DNA of 64,000 nucleotides from MTP4 sp052056915. Its GTDB lineage: Archaea; Halobacteriota; Methanosarcinia; Methanosarcinales; Methanosarcinaceae. The position numbers were made by a program, and so were the translations under genes. The notes under the pieces are model-generated. The model was not told the origin of the DNA, ran no database searches, and worked only from the letters and a program-made list of their open reading frames with translations. Of the stretch, positions 52,562 to 59,993 are shown piece by piece. The stretch covers positions 558,001 to 622,000 of the forward strand of contig NZ_CP195119.1 in NCBI RefSeq assembly GCF_052056915.1, given 5' to 3'. Every line of letters begins with the position of its first letter. The stretch's first letter is position 1.

Positions 52562-53281
52562 ATGGAGAGTTTATCTACCGGGATTGAGGGGCTTGATTTG
52601 ATGATAGATGGCGGATACCCTAAGGGGAGGAGCGTACTTATTACTGGCCCTCCGGGTTCCGGAAAAACCATTCTCGGGCTGCAATTCTTGCACAGGAGCT
52701 GTTCGGAAGGCAAGAAATGTGTTATGATCCTTACCCGGGAACTCACGGAAGACCTCCTCAAGCAGGCAAAAAGCCTGGGGCTCGACCTTGACCCCTTCGT
52801 TGAAAACGGGCAGCTTATCATAAAGAACATCTTCGAGGAAAAAATAAACAAGATCAAAAGTTTCTCAAAATTCGGAAAGGGGCTCAGTACGGTAGATGCG
52901 GACATTCTTGACCACCTGAGCGGCATGAGCCCTGATGTCGAGGTCGTGGTCCTTGACAACATCGGGGTAATGGCCATTGACCATGATATCAAGGAATTTG
53001 CGGACAAGTTCAGCTCAATAAGTATCATCCTTATGAAAAACGGCTGTACGGGCTTCTTCGTCATGGACGAGGATTCCTACGAACTTACCCACAGGCTTAC
53101 TGGCTACATGGTTGCCGGGCTGATCCGTTTCCTGGTGAAAGAAAACCTTAGTGTCGGGAGGACCAGCCAGTATATTTACGTCCAGAAAATGCGAAACAAG
53201 CAGGTGCCGGTAAAATACTCCCTGTATGACATTAGTTCCAGGGGAATTGAAATAATCAACAGCATAAAAGGAACTTTCTGA
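52562..53281 (+). CDS. single-domain KaiC-like RecA-superfamily ATPase
   Basis: 239 residues. Walker A GPPGSGKTILGLQFL near residue 29 and Walker B VEVVVLDNIGVMAID near residue 125, with N-terminus STGIEGLDLMIDGGYPKGRS typical of KaiC-like proteins. The C-terminal part ends KYSLYDISSRGIEIINSIKG. Such archaeal KaiC-like ATPases interact with kinases or regulators. A paralogue lies at 54622-55344 next to a response regulator, and the two clusters converge. Confidence 0.88.
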   Translation: MESLSTGIEGLDLMIDGGYPKGRSVLITGPPGSGKTILGLQFLHRSCSEGKKCVMILTRELTEDLLKQAKSLGLDLDPFVENGQLIIKNIFEEKINKIKSFSKFGKGLSTVDADILDHLSGMSPDVEVVVLDNIGVMAIDHDIKEFADKFSSISIILMKNGCTGFFVMDEDSYELTHRLTGYMVAGLIRFLVKENLSVGRTSQYIYVQKMRNKQVPVKYSLYDISSRGIEIINSIKGTF

Positions 53282-53349
53282 ATAACAGTATAAATAAAAA
53301 TGATAGAACTTTCCGAATTTCAGAGTATTTTTTCCTTAATTTTTTACCC

Positions 53350-53425
53350 TGAAAACTGGTTTTCGATCCAAATGCAATGAAGTATCCCAGAGTGCCCCGT
53401 CAACTTGCCTGGTGGCACCTCCCAA
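53350..53425 (+). repeat. diverged copy of the hairpin repeat
   Basis: GTGCC...GGCAC stem (53392-53396 with 53414-53418) around CAACTTGCCTGGT, preceded by GAAAACTGGTTTTCGATCCA. It keeps the central ACTTGCCTGG of the family and lies 110 bp downstream of a plus-strand gene, as the others do. Confidence 0.5.
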
Positions 53426-53439
53426 CAAGAAATAAAAAA

Positions 53440-53704
53440 GAGAAGTGGAAAAAGAGAAGTGAAAAAAGAGAAGTGAAAAAAGAGAAGTGAAAAAAGAGAA
53501 GTGAAAAAAGAAAAGTGGAAAAAGAAAAGTGGAAAAAGAGAAGTGGAAAAAGAGAAGTGGAAAAAGAGAAGTGGAAAAAGAGAAGTGGAAAAAGAGAAGT
53601 GAAAAAAGAGAAGTGGAAAAAGAAAAGTGAAAAAAGAGAAGTGGAAAAAGAGAAGTGAAAAAAGAGAAGTGAAAAAAGAGAAGTGAAAAAAGAGAAGTGG
53701 AAAA
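53440..53704 (+). repeat. 14-bp minisatellite (about 18 copies)
   Basis: Copies of GTGAAAAAAGAGAA alternating with GTGGAAAAAGAGAA over about 260 bp, all A and G on the plus strand (polypurine). It lies between the two convergent gene clusters. No coding sense. Confidence 0.9.
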
Positions 53705-53774
53705 TAATATTTTTTCAGGCTGTACTTATTTCTGTTTTGTTTGAACCGTTATCGGTTTATCGGCCGCTTTTTTA

Positions 53775-54632
53775 TCAAATTTCCTTTATCCTGAAATAAC
53801 AGCATTCATTCCGGTTTCCAATGGTTTTATACACTTCGACTCCCCATCTGCCGGGCATTTTCGAGGCAACATTTGAGAAGATCTTTCTTGTGAGGGTACA
53901 GAGAATAGGGTTTCTGCGCGCCTGTTCTTTACCCCAGGGACAGGCTATCCCTTCAATTATGCAGGCGGTTCCTTCATCGTCTGTTTTCGAACTGAAATCC
54001 CCTCCGAGCTGGTTCATGATATCTTCACAGATTTTCCCTGTGTAGGCAAGGTCCAGGTCTTCCAGATCAAAGGAGTACATATCGATCAGGGTTTTCTGGA
54101 CCATGCCGGTCATCTGGTTGATCATGATCTTTTTCTCTTCGTAAGAGATTGCCTGAAGAAGAGTGGGAATGATTTCGGTCAGGATGCTCTGAATCCTGTT
54201 TTTAACCTCGAGGCTGTCGCGTTCGGCCGCCAGTTTGTCGTGGAGGTCTTTTACCCTGAGCAGGGACTTAACTCTTGTAGTGAGTTCCAGCTTGTTTATG
54301 GGCTTCGTAAGAAAATCGTCAGCTCCCACATCGATCCCCCTTATACGGTGCTCAAGTTCCGAGAGGGCCGTAAGCATCAGGACCGGGGTGAACTGGGTCT
54401 CACTGTCAGCCTTAAGGAGCCGGCAGACCTCATAGCCGTCCACTTCGGGCATCATGACGTCCAGGAGGACCATGTCAGGTTTTTCTTCCCTGACCTTCCG
54501 AAGAGCCTCTTTTCCGCCGTAAGCGGTAATCGTTGTGTAGGGTTCCGATAAAAGGTAAGCTTCCATCAGTTCTACATTGATCTCTTCGTCATCGACAATC
54601 AGGATTTTGGGCGTTTTTTCTTCAATCGACAA
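53775..54632 (-). CDS. response regulator with methanogen-type output domain
   Basis: Two-component response regulator of about 285 residues. Receiver domain (about residues 8-125): KILIVDDEEINVELMEAYLL, phospho-acceptor Asp in DMVLLDVMMPEVDGYEV, Thr in VLMLTALSE and Lys in FLTKPINK. A coiled linker leads to a C-terminal domain (150-285) with Cys motifs CIIEGIACPWG, RNPILCTLTRK and ECCYFRIKE, as in the methanogen output domain. The start chosen is TTG 54632, six bases after GGAGGG; an ATG at 54683 lies inside the upstream gene. It overlaps the KaiC-like gene by 11 bases, so the two are translationally coupled. No kinase is nearby. Confidence 0.88.
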   Translation of the reverse strand: MSIEEKTPKILIVDDEEINVELMEAYLLSEPYTTITAYGGKEALRKVREEKPDMVLLDVMMPEVDGYEVCRLLKADSETQFTPVLMLTALSELEHRIRGIDVGADDFLTKPINKLELTTRVKSLLRVKDLHDKLAAERDSLEVKNRIQSILTEIIPTLLQAISYEEKKIMINQMTGMVQKTLIDMYSFDLEDLDLAYTGKICEDIMNQLGGDFSSKTDDEGTACIIEGIACPWGKEQARRNPILCTLTRKIFSNVASKMPGRWGVEVYKTIGNRNECCYFRIKEI

Positions 54633-55344
54633 GTTCTGTCCCTCCAGATTCCCGAATTTTGATCCCCTCGGGTGTAATTTCAAAGACCGACATGTCCGGA
54701 GAAATGGGGGTGCTGCGCATTTTGGAAATATTCAGGTAGCGCTCCATTTTTCCAAGGTATGCGTTTTCTTTTACAAGAAGCCGGATTGAGCCGTATGCCG
54801 TGTACTCCGCCAGTTGCTGGCTCATGTTGTATGCGGCTTCGTCCATAATCAAAAGAGTTGTGCATCTTTTTTTTCTAAGAAGGTAGTTCATCCCGTCTAG
54901 CTGGTCCCGCAATTTTCTCGTGGAAATCCGGAGGGCGAACACCCCGACATTATCAATAACAAGGCATTTCGTGTCTTCGGGTACAAGTTCTACGAGATTT
55001 GGGAGTTCGATTTCGAAAGTTTCGGGCTTGAATCCAACCCTGGTCTGCCCGATTCTTTCAGAGCGGTTCTCAAAGATCCGTTCGATGAGAAGCTGCCCGC
55101 TTTCGTAGTAAGGCTTGAGGTCGTGACCAAGCAGGCTTGCCTGGTAGAGAATATCCTCGGGAGTTTCCTCCGTTGCTATCATCATACACTTCTTGCCTTC
55201 AAGGCAGGACCTGTAAAGAAAATGGATTCCGAAGATAGTTTTCCCGGAACCGGCTACCCCTGTTATAAGGATAACCTTCTCCCCGGGATAGCCCCCGCTC
55301 AGCTTCTTATCCAGTTCATCTATACCCGTTGAAAACCTTTCCAT
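54622..55344 (-). CDS. single-domain KaiC-like ATPase (operon with response regulator)
   Basis: 240 residues, clearly paralogous to the 52562-53281 product. Walker A GVAGSGKTIFGIHFLYRSC near residue 30, Walker B DTKCLVIDNVGVFALR near 127, N-terminus ERFSTGIDELDKKLSGGYPG, C-terminus DMSVFEITPEGIKIRESGG. ATG 55344 follows AGGGTGAAA. Downstream response regulator overlaps by 11 bases. The pairing of an ATPase with a receiver protein suggests a signalling module. Confidence 0.88.
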   Translation of the reverse strand: MERFSTGIDELDKKLSGGYPGEKVILITGVAGSGKTIFGIHFLYRSCLEGKKCMMIATEETPEDILYQASLLGHDLKPYYESGQLLIERIFENRSERIGQTRVGFKPETFEIELPNLVELVPEDTKCLVIDNVGVFALRISTRKLRDQLDGMNYLLRKKRCTTLLIMDEAAYNMSQQLAEYTAYGSIRLLVKENAYLGKMERYLNISKMRSTPISPDMSVFEITPEGIKIRESGGTELVD

Positions 55345-55762
55345 TTTCACCCTGACCCTTTATGTTTCTGGGCCCCCGGCCTCTGTCCGGCTTTTGCACC
55401 GGATCGAATCGGAAGTCTTTCTGTATGCAGTTGTGTCCCGCTAAAACTGACTTTAAGATTTTAAGAATACTCTATTGATTAAAAGTAAAAATGATCTTCA
55501 TATTTAATATTGTTGATGTGAATAACATTATATCAATCTTATAAATATTGTTTAATCGTAAAAGATTAACAGCCGCTAGCCTAACCATATGTTACTTCAC
55601 ATATTATATTACACTGCACAGGACATTTTTAGACTGTCGGAGGCAGAAAGTTCGGTATTCTTCAGTTGTAGGTTAAAGTAAATGTTTCTCTCCTACCAGG
55701 CATTCTTTCATTTTAAGAGAAAACTTTAATATGGGTTGTTCCTATCACTACTGCTACATTGC
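55345..55762. other. AT-rich promoter region between KaiC-like gene and tRNA-Arg
   Basis: No ORF. AAATATTGTTTAATCGTAAA and similar stretches near 55545 are likely promoter DNA of the KaiC-like operon; AACTTTAATATGGGTTG near 55723 could be the tRNA TATA box. Confidence 0.35.
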
Positions 55763-55876
55763 GGGCTCGTAGGGTAGCCAGGATATCCTAATGGGCTTCG
55801 AAGTAAAGTCTTTTACAAGGAGTAAAGTCTTTTACGAAGATACCCATTGACTCGTGTTCGAATCGCGGCGGGCCCG
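55763..55876 (+). tRNA. tRNA-Arg (TCG) with 40-base intron
   Basis: Acceptor GGGCTCG (55763-55769) pairs with CGGGCCC (55869-55875), D arm GGGTAGCCAGGATATCC, anticodon stem ATGGG / CCCAT, T arm TCGTG-TTCGAAT-CGCGG, discriminator G. The anticodon loop is CTTCGA, intron, A, with the break after base 37 as usual in archaea; intron 55802-55841. CTTCG and CGAAG around the splice sites allow the bulge-helix-bulge. The intron is a tandem copy of AGTAAAGTCTTTTAC (twice, 19 bp apart). Confidence 0.88.
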
Positions 55877-56118
55877 TTAAGTATTTTTGCTTGAAGTCAG
55901 TTTTTTCCTTTACTTCACTGAAGTAAATTTTCTACCAGCTATTCAAACATATTTTTACCAGGTAATTACGTTCCCTCCGTATTTAAGCAATTCCAAAAAT
56001 TAATTGCAGTTGGGGCAATTAGTAAGTTATTCGGTAAGGTACTAAGTGAGTTATTCGGTAAGTCACTAAGTAAGAGGACCCGTATTATCGAAATTTACTT
56101 CCTGAAGATATCCAGGAC

Positions 56119-56601
56119 ATGAATTTGAAATTAAATAATATGGAATTTTCACATATGGATCTGAAGCAAGAGCACTCTTTTGAGATAAAATGGATTCGGG
56201 GAAACCTGGATCTGGAGGACCCCTACCATATCCGCCGGGAGGTCTTCATGAAAGAGCAGAATGTTCCGGAAGAAGAGGAGATGGATGCCGCAGATGCCGT
56301 TTCCTGGCATGTTGTCTTATACGAAAATTCGAAACCTGTGGCTACCGGAAGAATTTTTAAGGACGGTGAGGTGTGGTTGATAGGGCGTATCGCCGTCCTG
56401 AAAGAATACAGGGGAAAACAGCTTGGCAAACTGGTTGTGGAAAAGCTGCTTGAAAGAGCCGTCGAGCTGCAGGCAGGAGAGGTCCATGTCCACGCCCAGA
56501 CCTATGCTGCGGGTTTTTACGAAAAGCTGGGCTTTGCGGCTTACGGGGAAACTTTCATGGAATCGGATATCGAGCATATCGGTATGCTGAAAAAAATGTG
56601 A
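56119..56601 (+). CDS. GNAT family N-acetyltransferase (ElaA/YjcF-like)
   Basis: About 160 residues. The sequence after an extra N-terminal stretch of roughly 20 residues reads IRREVFMKEQNVPEEEEMDA, typical of ElaA/YjcF-type GNATs. The acetyl-CoA motif is VLKEYRGKQLGKLVVEKLLE, then EVHVHAQTYAAGFYEKLGFA and GETFMESDIEHIGMLKKM close the domain. AGGA lies ahead of the ATG; an ATG at 56140 is a possible alternative. Substrate unknown. The next gene starts 68 bp on, same strand. Confidence 0.88.
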   Translation: MNLKLNNMEFSHMDLKQEHSFEIKWIRGNLDLEDPYHIRREVFMKEQNVPEEEEMDAADAVSWHVVLYENSKPVATGRIFKDGEVWLIGRIAVLKEYRGKQLGKLVVEKLLERAVELQAGEVHVHAQTYAAGFYEKLGFAAYGETFMESDIEHIGMLKKM

Positions 56602-56669
56602 AGCGCCCTAAAACTGTTTAAATTATATATAATTGATACTTACTTATTCCTTAAAATTGAGTCTGTATC

Positions 56670-57704
56670 ATGGGATGGTACAGCATAGATGCGGTTGACA
56701 GGGCTTTTTCCCGGACGAGGAAAGCTCTTTTTGAACCTTTTGACTTCTGGAAATGGGCAAAACTTGCGCTCATCATATTTTTTGTAGGCGGTGCAGGCTC
56801 CAATTTTGGGGGCAATTACGGAGGCTCGGGGAACAACTACCAGGCGAGTCCCGACGAATTCGAAGATATTTTCCCGGAGATCGACCCCGGGCAGATTGCC
56901 GAAGTTTCCGGGATTATTATTGCAGGAATAGTGCTGGTCTTATTACTGGTTCTTGTTTTTTCTTACATCTCCAGTGTCATGGAGTTCGTTTTTGTGGAGT
57001 CTCTGGTAAAAAACGAGGTACTCTTCTGGGCTTATTCCAGAAAATTCCTGGGTAAAGGGTTCAATCTCCTGCTCATAAGGTTCGGTATCGGGCTTGTTTT
57101 CCTGCTGCTCATTGGGATTGCTGCACTCCCCTTAGTCTCCAAACTGCTTGAAAATACCTCGGATTTTTCCTGGCCTGCCCTGGTAGGCGGATTTATCTGG
57201 CTTTTTGCCGTGATTACGGGGCTTGCGATCCTGGGATCGTTTATCAATTCTTTCCTTAACTTTGCAATTCCTCTCTCCATCTATCGGGAAACAGGGATTC
57301 TCTCGGCTTTCGGGCTTGCCTTTGGAAATTTCAGGAAAAGCTGGAAAGAGCTACTGGTTTACTGGGTAGTCAGGTTTTTCCTCATGATCGGAATCACAAT
57401 CTTTGTCGTAATTCTTTCTTTAATTCTCTTTCTAGCTTTCGGGCTGGTATTCCTGATTGTTGACGGAGTCCTGTATTTCCTCTTCTCGGCCCTGGTGTCG
57501 GGAACCATGCTCTGGGTGCTTCTAATCCCCTTTGTCCTGCTTGAACTGCTGGTGATCTTTGTGGCAATGCTTTTCCTGGGCGTGCCTTTTGCAGTCTTCA
57601 TTAAGTACCACATGCTGAGTTTCCTTGAGGCCTGGTACCCCGAATCGGAAATTCCGATGTTTAACGGTTTTTCCAGTTCAGAACCGGAAATCACGGGATT
57701 TTAA
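56670..57704 (+). CDS. polytopic membrane protein, unknown
   Basis: 344 residues. N-terminus GWYSIDAVDRAFSRTRKALF with FEPFDFWKWAKLALIIFFVG as the first helix, a Gly/Asn-rich outside loop (NFGGNYGGSGNNYQ), then about six more helices. The central part (NFRKSWKELLVYWVVRFFLM) resembles DUF-type membrane proteins common in Methanosarcina and haloarchaea (glycerophosphoryl-diester-like membrane domain, DUF7544); this recall is tentative. No transport motif is seen. Confidence 0.75.
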   Translation: MGWYSIDAVDRAFSRTRKALFEPFDFWKWAKLALIIFFVGGAGSNFGGNYGGSGNNYQASPDEFEDIFPEIDPGQIAEVSGIIIAGIVLVLLLVLVFSYISSVMEFVFVESLVKNEVLFWAYSRKFLGKGFNLLLIRFGIGLVFLLLIGIAALPLVSKLLENTSDFSWPALVGGFIWLFAVITGLAILGSFINSFLNFAIPLSIYRETGILSAFGLAFGNFRKSWKELLVYWVVRFFLMIGITIFVVILSLILFLAFGLVFLIVDGVLYFLFSALVSGTMLWVLLIPFVLLELLVIFVAMLFLGVPFAVFIKYHMLSFLEAWYPESEIPMFNGFSSSEPEITGF

Positions 57705-57885
57705 ATTTTTTTAATTTATTTTTCCTTTTTCTTGCTTCTTTTTAATTTTTCCTTCATGTCTCTTTTTCCTTTTTCCGGTATCAATGTTCAGAAGCTCTGT
57801 TTTTGTACATTATATTAGCATTGAAATGTAAGTCGTAATATGAAAACACCGGTTTTTTAGAAACACTGAACAAAGGGGTTAAATC

Positions 57886-58080
57886 ATGAAACAGGAATTC
57901 ATAGAAAAGTACTATTTGGGAAAGGAAGTTGAAATTGACGTTTGTGGGAGAAACACGTATCGTGGAATTGCTGCCGAATGTAAGGACGGGGTACTGAGCC
58001 TTAAGTGGAATATAAAAGAAGAAGGCTACACACATATCGATATCGAGAGTATTGCCGCCATTTGGAAAATCCTGAAGTGA
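57886..58080 (+). CDS. small beta-barrel-like protein (MM0924-like)
   Basis: 64 residues: MKQEFIEKYYLGKEVEIDVC, GRNTYRGIAAECKDGVLSLK, ending HIDIESIAAIWKILK. The pattern of short strands recalls small Sm/SH3-like proteins of Methanosarcina such as MM0924. ATG at 57886 behind AAAGGGGTTAAATC. A monocistronic gene with its own promoter; role unknown. Confidence 0.7.
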   Translation: MKQEFIEKYYLGKEVEIDVCGRNTYRGIAAECKDGVLSLKWNIKEEGYTHIDIESIAAIWKILK

Positions 58081-58081
58081 A

Positions 58082-58150
58082 ATCAGATCAGCTTAAATGA
58101 AATTAGCTTGAGTGAAATCAGCTTGAGTGAAATCAGCTTAAATGAAATAT
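58082..58150 (+). repeat. 15-bp tandem repeat
   Basis: Four to five copies of AATCAGCTTGAGTGA with changes (TTAAATGA), directly behind the small beta-barrel gene. Confidence 0.7.
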
Positions 58151-58244
58151 ACTTTCTGTTGTTACGGATGTTATTGACCTGAAGCTCGATAGGAACTTCG
58201 AAAGAACTTATCCTGCTCAGGATAAATTTCTTTATATTCAAATA

Positions 58245-59945
58245 TTACCTTTGAGTTTCCTTCCTTTGAGTTTCCTTCCTTTGAATTTCCTTCCTTTTTT
58301 CGATTTCAGCTTCCTGGATTTTTTCAGGCAAATACTCAAAAAAAGCCCCGAGCCCGGCTGCGCATTTCAAGCTATTAAATACACCCTTTACTGTCGATTT
58401 TTTAACCTGGACGCTGTCTTCTTCAAGCTTAACAACTTCCCAGGACTTCCCTGCAAGAGAAAAGCTCTGCCCGGCTCTAATGCAGCCTGGAGAAAGCCGG
58501 GCTTCCCCTATTTTTTTGTTTGTCCGGGAGTTCACGACTTCCACAAACCTTTCGAGAGGGATATTGGAATGGAGCGTACCCTCCTCGCCCTGGTTCATGA
58601 TGAACTCCGAGGCGTAAATTTTCCGGTTTCTGGAGCTTATCAGCCCTGAAGCAAGCAGTTCTTCTATGATGCTTTTCAGGTCTTCGTAGGCACAGAAATT
58701 GTTGAATAGCCTGTAAAGGTAGTCTTCATCCACGCCCCAGGGGTTTGAGAACAGGACGGAAAAAATTTGCTGGACTGCGATGGAAAGGTCCGGGACATAC
58801 ACTTTGTTTCCAGGGAAGTTTTCTTTTGCATGGTCCAGAATAAGTTCGAATAAGGGCATTGATTTGCTGTCGCAAAGGAAAAAGACTCTCATTACCCCTG
58901 TCGTTTTTCCGGCGCATTCAAGGCCCTGTGCCAATAAAGAAAGGTTCCCTGGAATTTCTGCAAAGACAACGGCGTCGATGTCCCCAACGCCGATTCCGGA
59001 ATCCGGGGTAACTGTCGAAACGCAAACGGCTCTTTCGGAATTTTTGACAAAGTTCTCCACTTCTTCCCGCTCAGACCCTGAAAGCTCCCCGTGGAGGACG
59101 GCCAGGTAGGCGGCTGCCGTTGAAAGGTTCCGGAACTTTTTCAGCAGGGATCCGACTTCTTCGGTTTTCTCCCTGCTGCCGCAAAAAACAAGGATTTTTT
59201 TTATGTTTTCCTTCCCTGCAAGCTCTAAGATTTCCTCGAATGAAGCTGCATAAGTCTCCTTTATCTCCCTCTCTTCTTCCACCCGGATTACCTGAAAATC
59301 GTCCATGTACCGTTCCCCGACCTGTACCGCGTTTCCGACAGGGGCTGAAAGGGCGTAGACGGAAAACTTTCCTGCAATTTCCCTTAAGCGTTCCAGGAGG
59401 AGGCGGACCTGGTCTCCCCGGCATCCCCCATCGATACCGTGGACCCCATCAAGGACCACAGCCCGTACCCTCTCCAGCCCTTCCGGATACCTGCAGAGCA
59501 GGGAGTCCAGGGCTTCGGGGGTCGTTATCAGGAAGTCAGGGGGGTTATCCGCATTTATAAAGACCCTATACGCTGTTTTTTTAGATACCCTCAGGCCGGG
59601 CCTGGCAAGCTGTTCACGGAGCCTGTCAAATATTTCATTTGCCTGCGCCCGGGTAGGGGTGAGGTAAAGCACAGCCAGCCCATTTCTCTTTTCTTCGAGG
59701 ACAGTTTCGCACAACGGAGCAAGCACAGCTTCGGAAATCCCCTCTGTTTCCGGAGCCGCGATGACCGCATTTTTTCCCTCAAACACGGTCTTAATAACCA
59801 TTTTCCGGACAGGAGATAAGGGCGCAGACCGGCTAAAAAAGGTGTACCAGGTCCTTTTCAGGAGCCTTTTTATATCCTGGTTTTCATCCCCTGTTTTTAC
59901 CCTTTCTTCATATTCGGCTCGCTCATTTCCTTCTTTCTCACTCAT
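58245..59945 (-). CDS. Lhr/BrxHI-like helicase with lost catalytic motifs
   Basis: 566 residues with the two-RecA SF2 layout of Lhr-type helicases. Intact-looking parts: motif Ia GLAVLYLTPTRAQANEI, Ib FLITTPEALDSLL, III VYALSAPVGN, IV ILVFCGSREKTEEV. Catalytic parts are gone: motif I reads AAPETEGISEA (no Gly-Lys-Thr), motif II VVLDGVHGID (DExH lost its Glu), and motif VI LAQGLECAGKTTG lacks both Arg. So it probably binds DNA or partners without ATP hydrolysis. C-terminal winged-helix-like region (470-540), then a QRKETQRKETQR tail. It lies 48 bp downstream of the DUF2791 ATPase, same strand, surely one operon; the brxD-brxHI pairing in bacteria is the closest known parallel. Confidence 0.8.
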   Translation of the reverse strand: MSEKEGNERAEYEERVKTGDENQDIKRLLKRTWYTFFSRSAPLSPVRKMVIKTVFEGKNAVIAAPETEGISEAVLAPLCETVLEEKRNGLAVLYLTPTRAQANEIFDRLREQLARPGLRVSKKTAYRVFINADNPPDFLITTPEALDSLLCRYPEGLERVRAVVLDGVHGIDGGCRGDQVRLLLERLREIAGKFSVYALSAPVGNAVQVGERYMDDFQVIRVEEEREIKETYAASFEEILELAGKENIKKILVFCGSREKTEEVGSLLKKFRNLSTAAAYLAVLHGELSGSEREEVENFVKNSERAVCVSTVTPDSGIGVGDIDAVVFAEIPGNLSLLAQGLECAGKTTGVMRVFFLCDSKSMPLFELILDHAKENFPGNKVYVPDLSIAVQQIFSVLFSNPWGVDEDYLYRLFNNFCAYEDLKSIIEELLASGLISSRNRKIYASEFIMNQGEEGTLHSNIPLERFVEVVNSRTNKKIGEARLSPGCIRAGQSFSLAGKSWEVVKLEEDSVQVKKSTVKGVFNSLKCAAGLGAFFEYLPEKIQEAEIEKRKEIQRKETQRKETQR

Positions 59946-59993
59946 ACTCAGGGCTTCCGGAATTATTTATAGGGCTTTTTTTGCATTTCAGAT

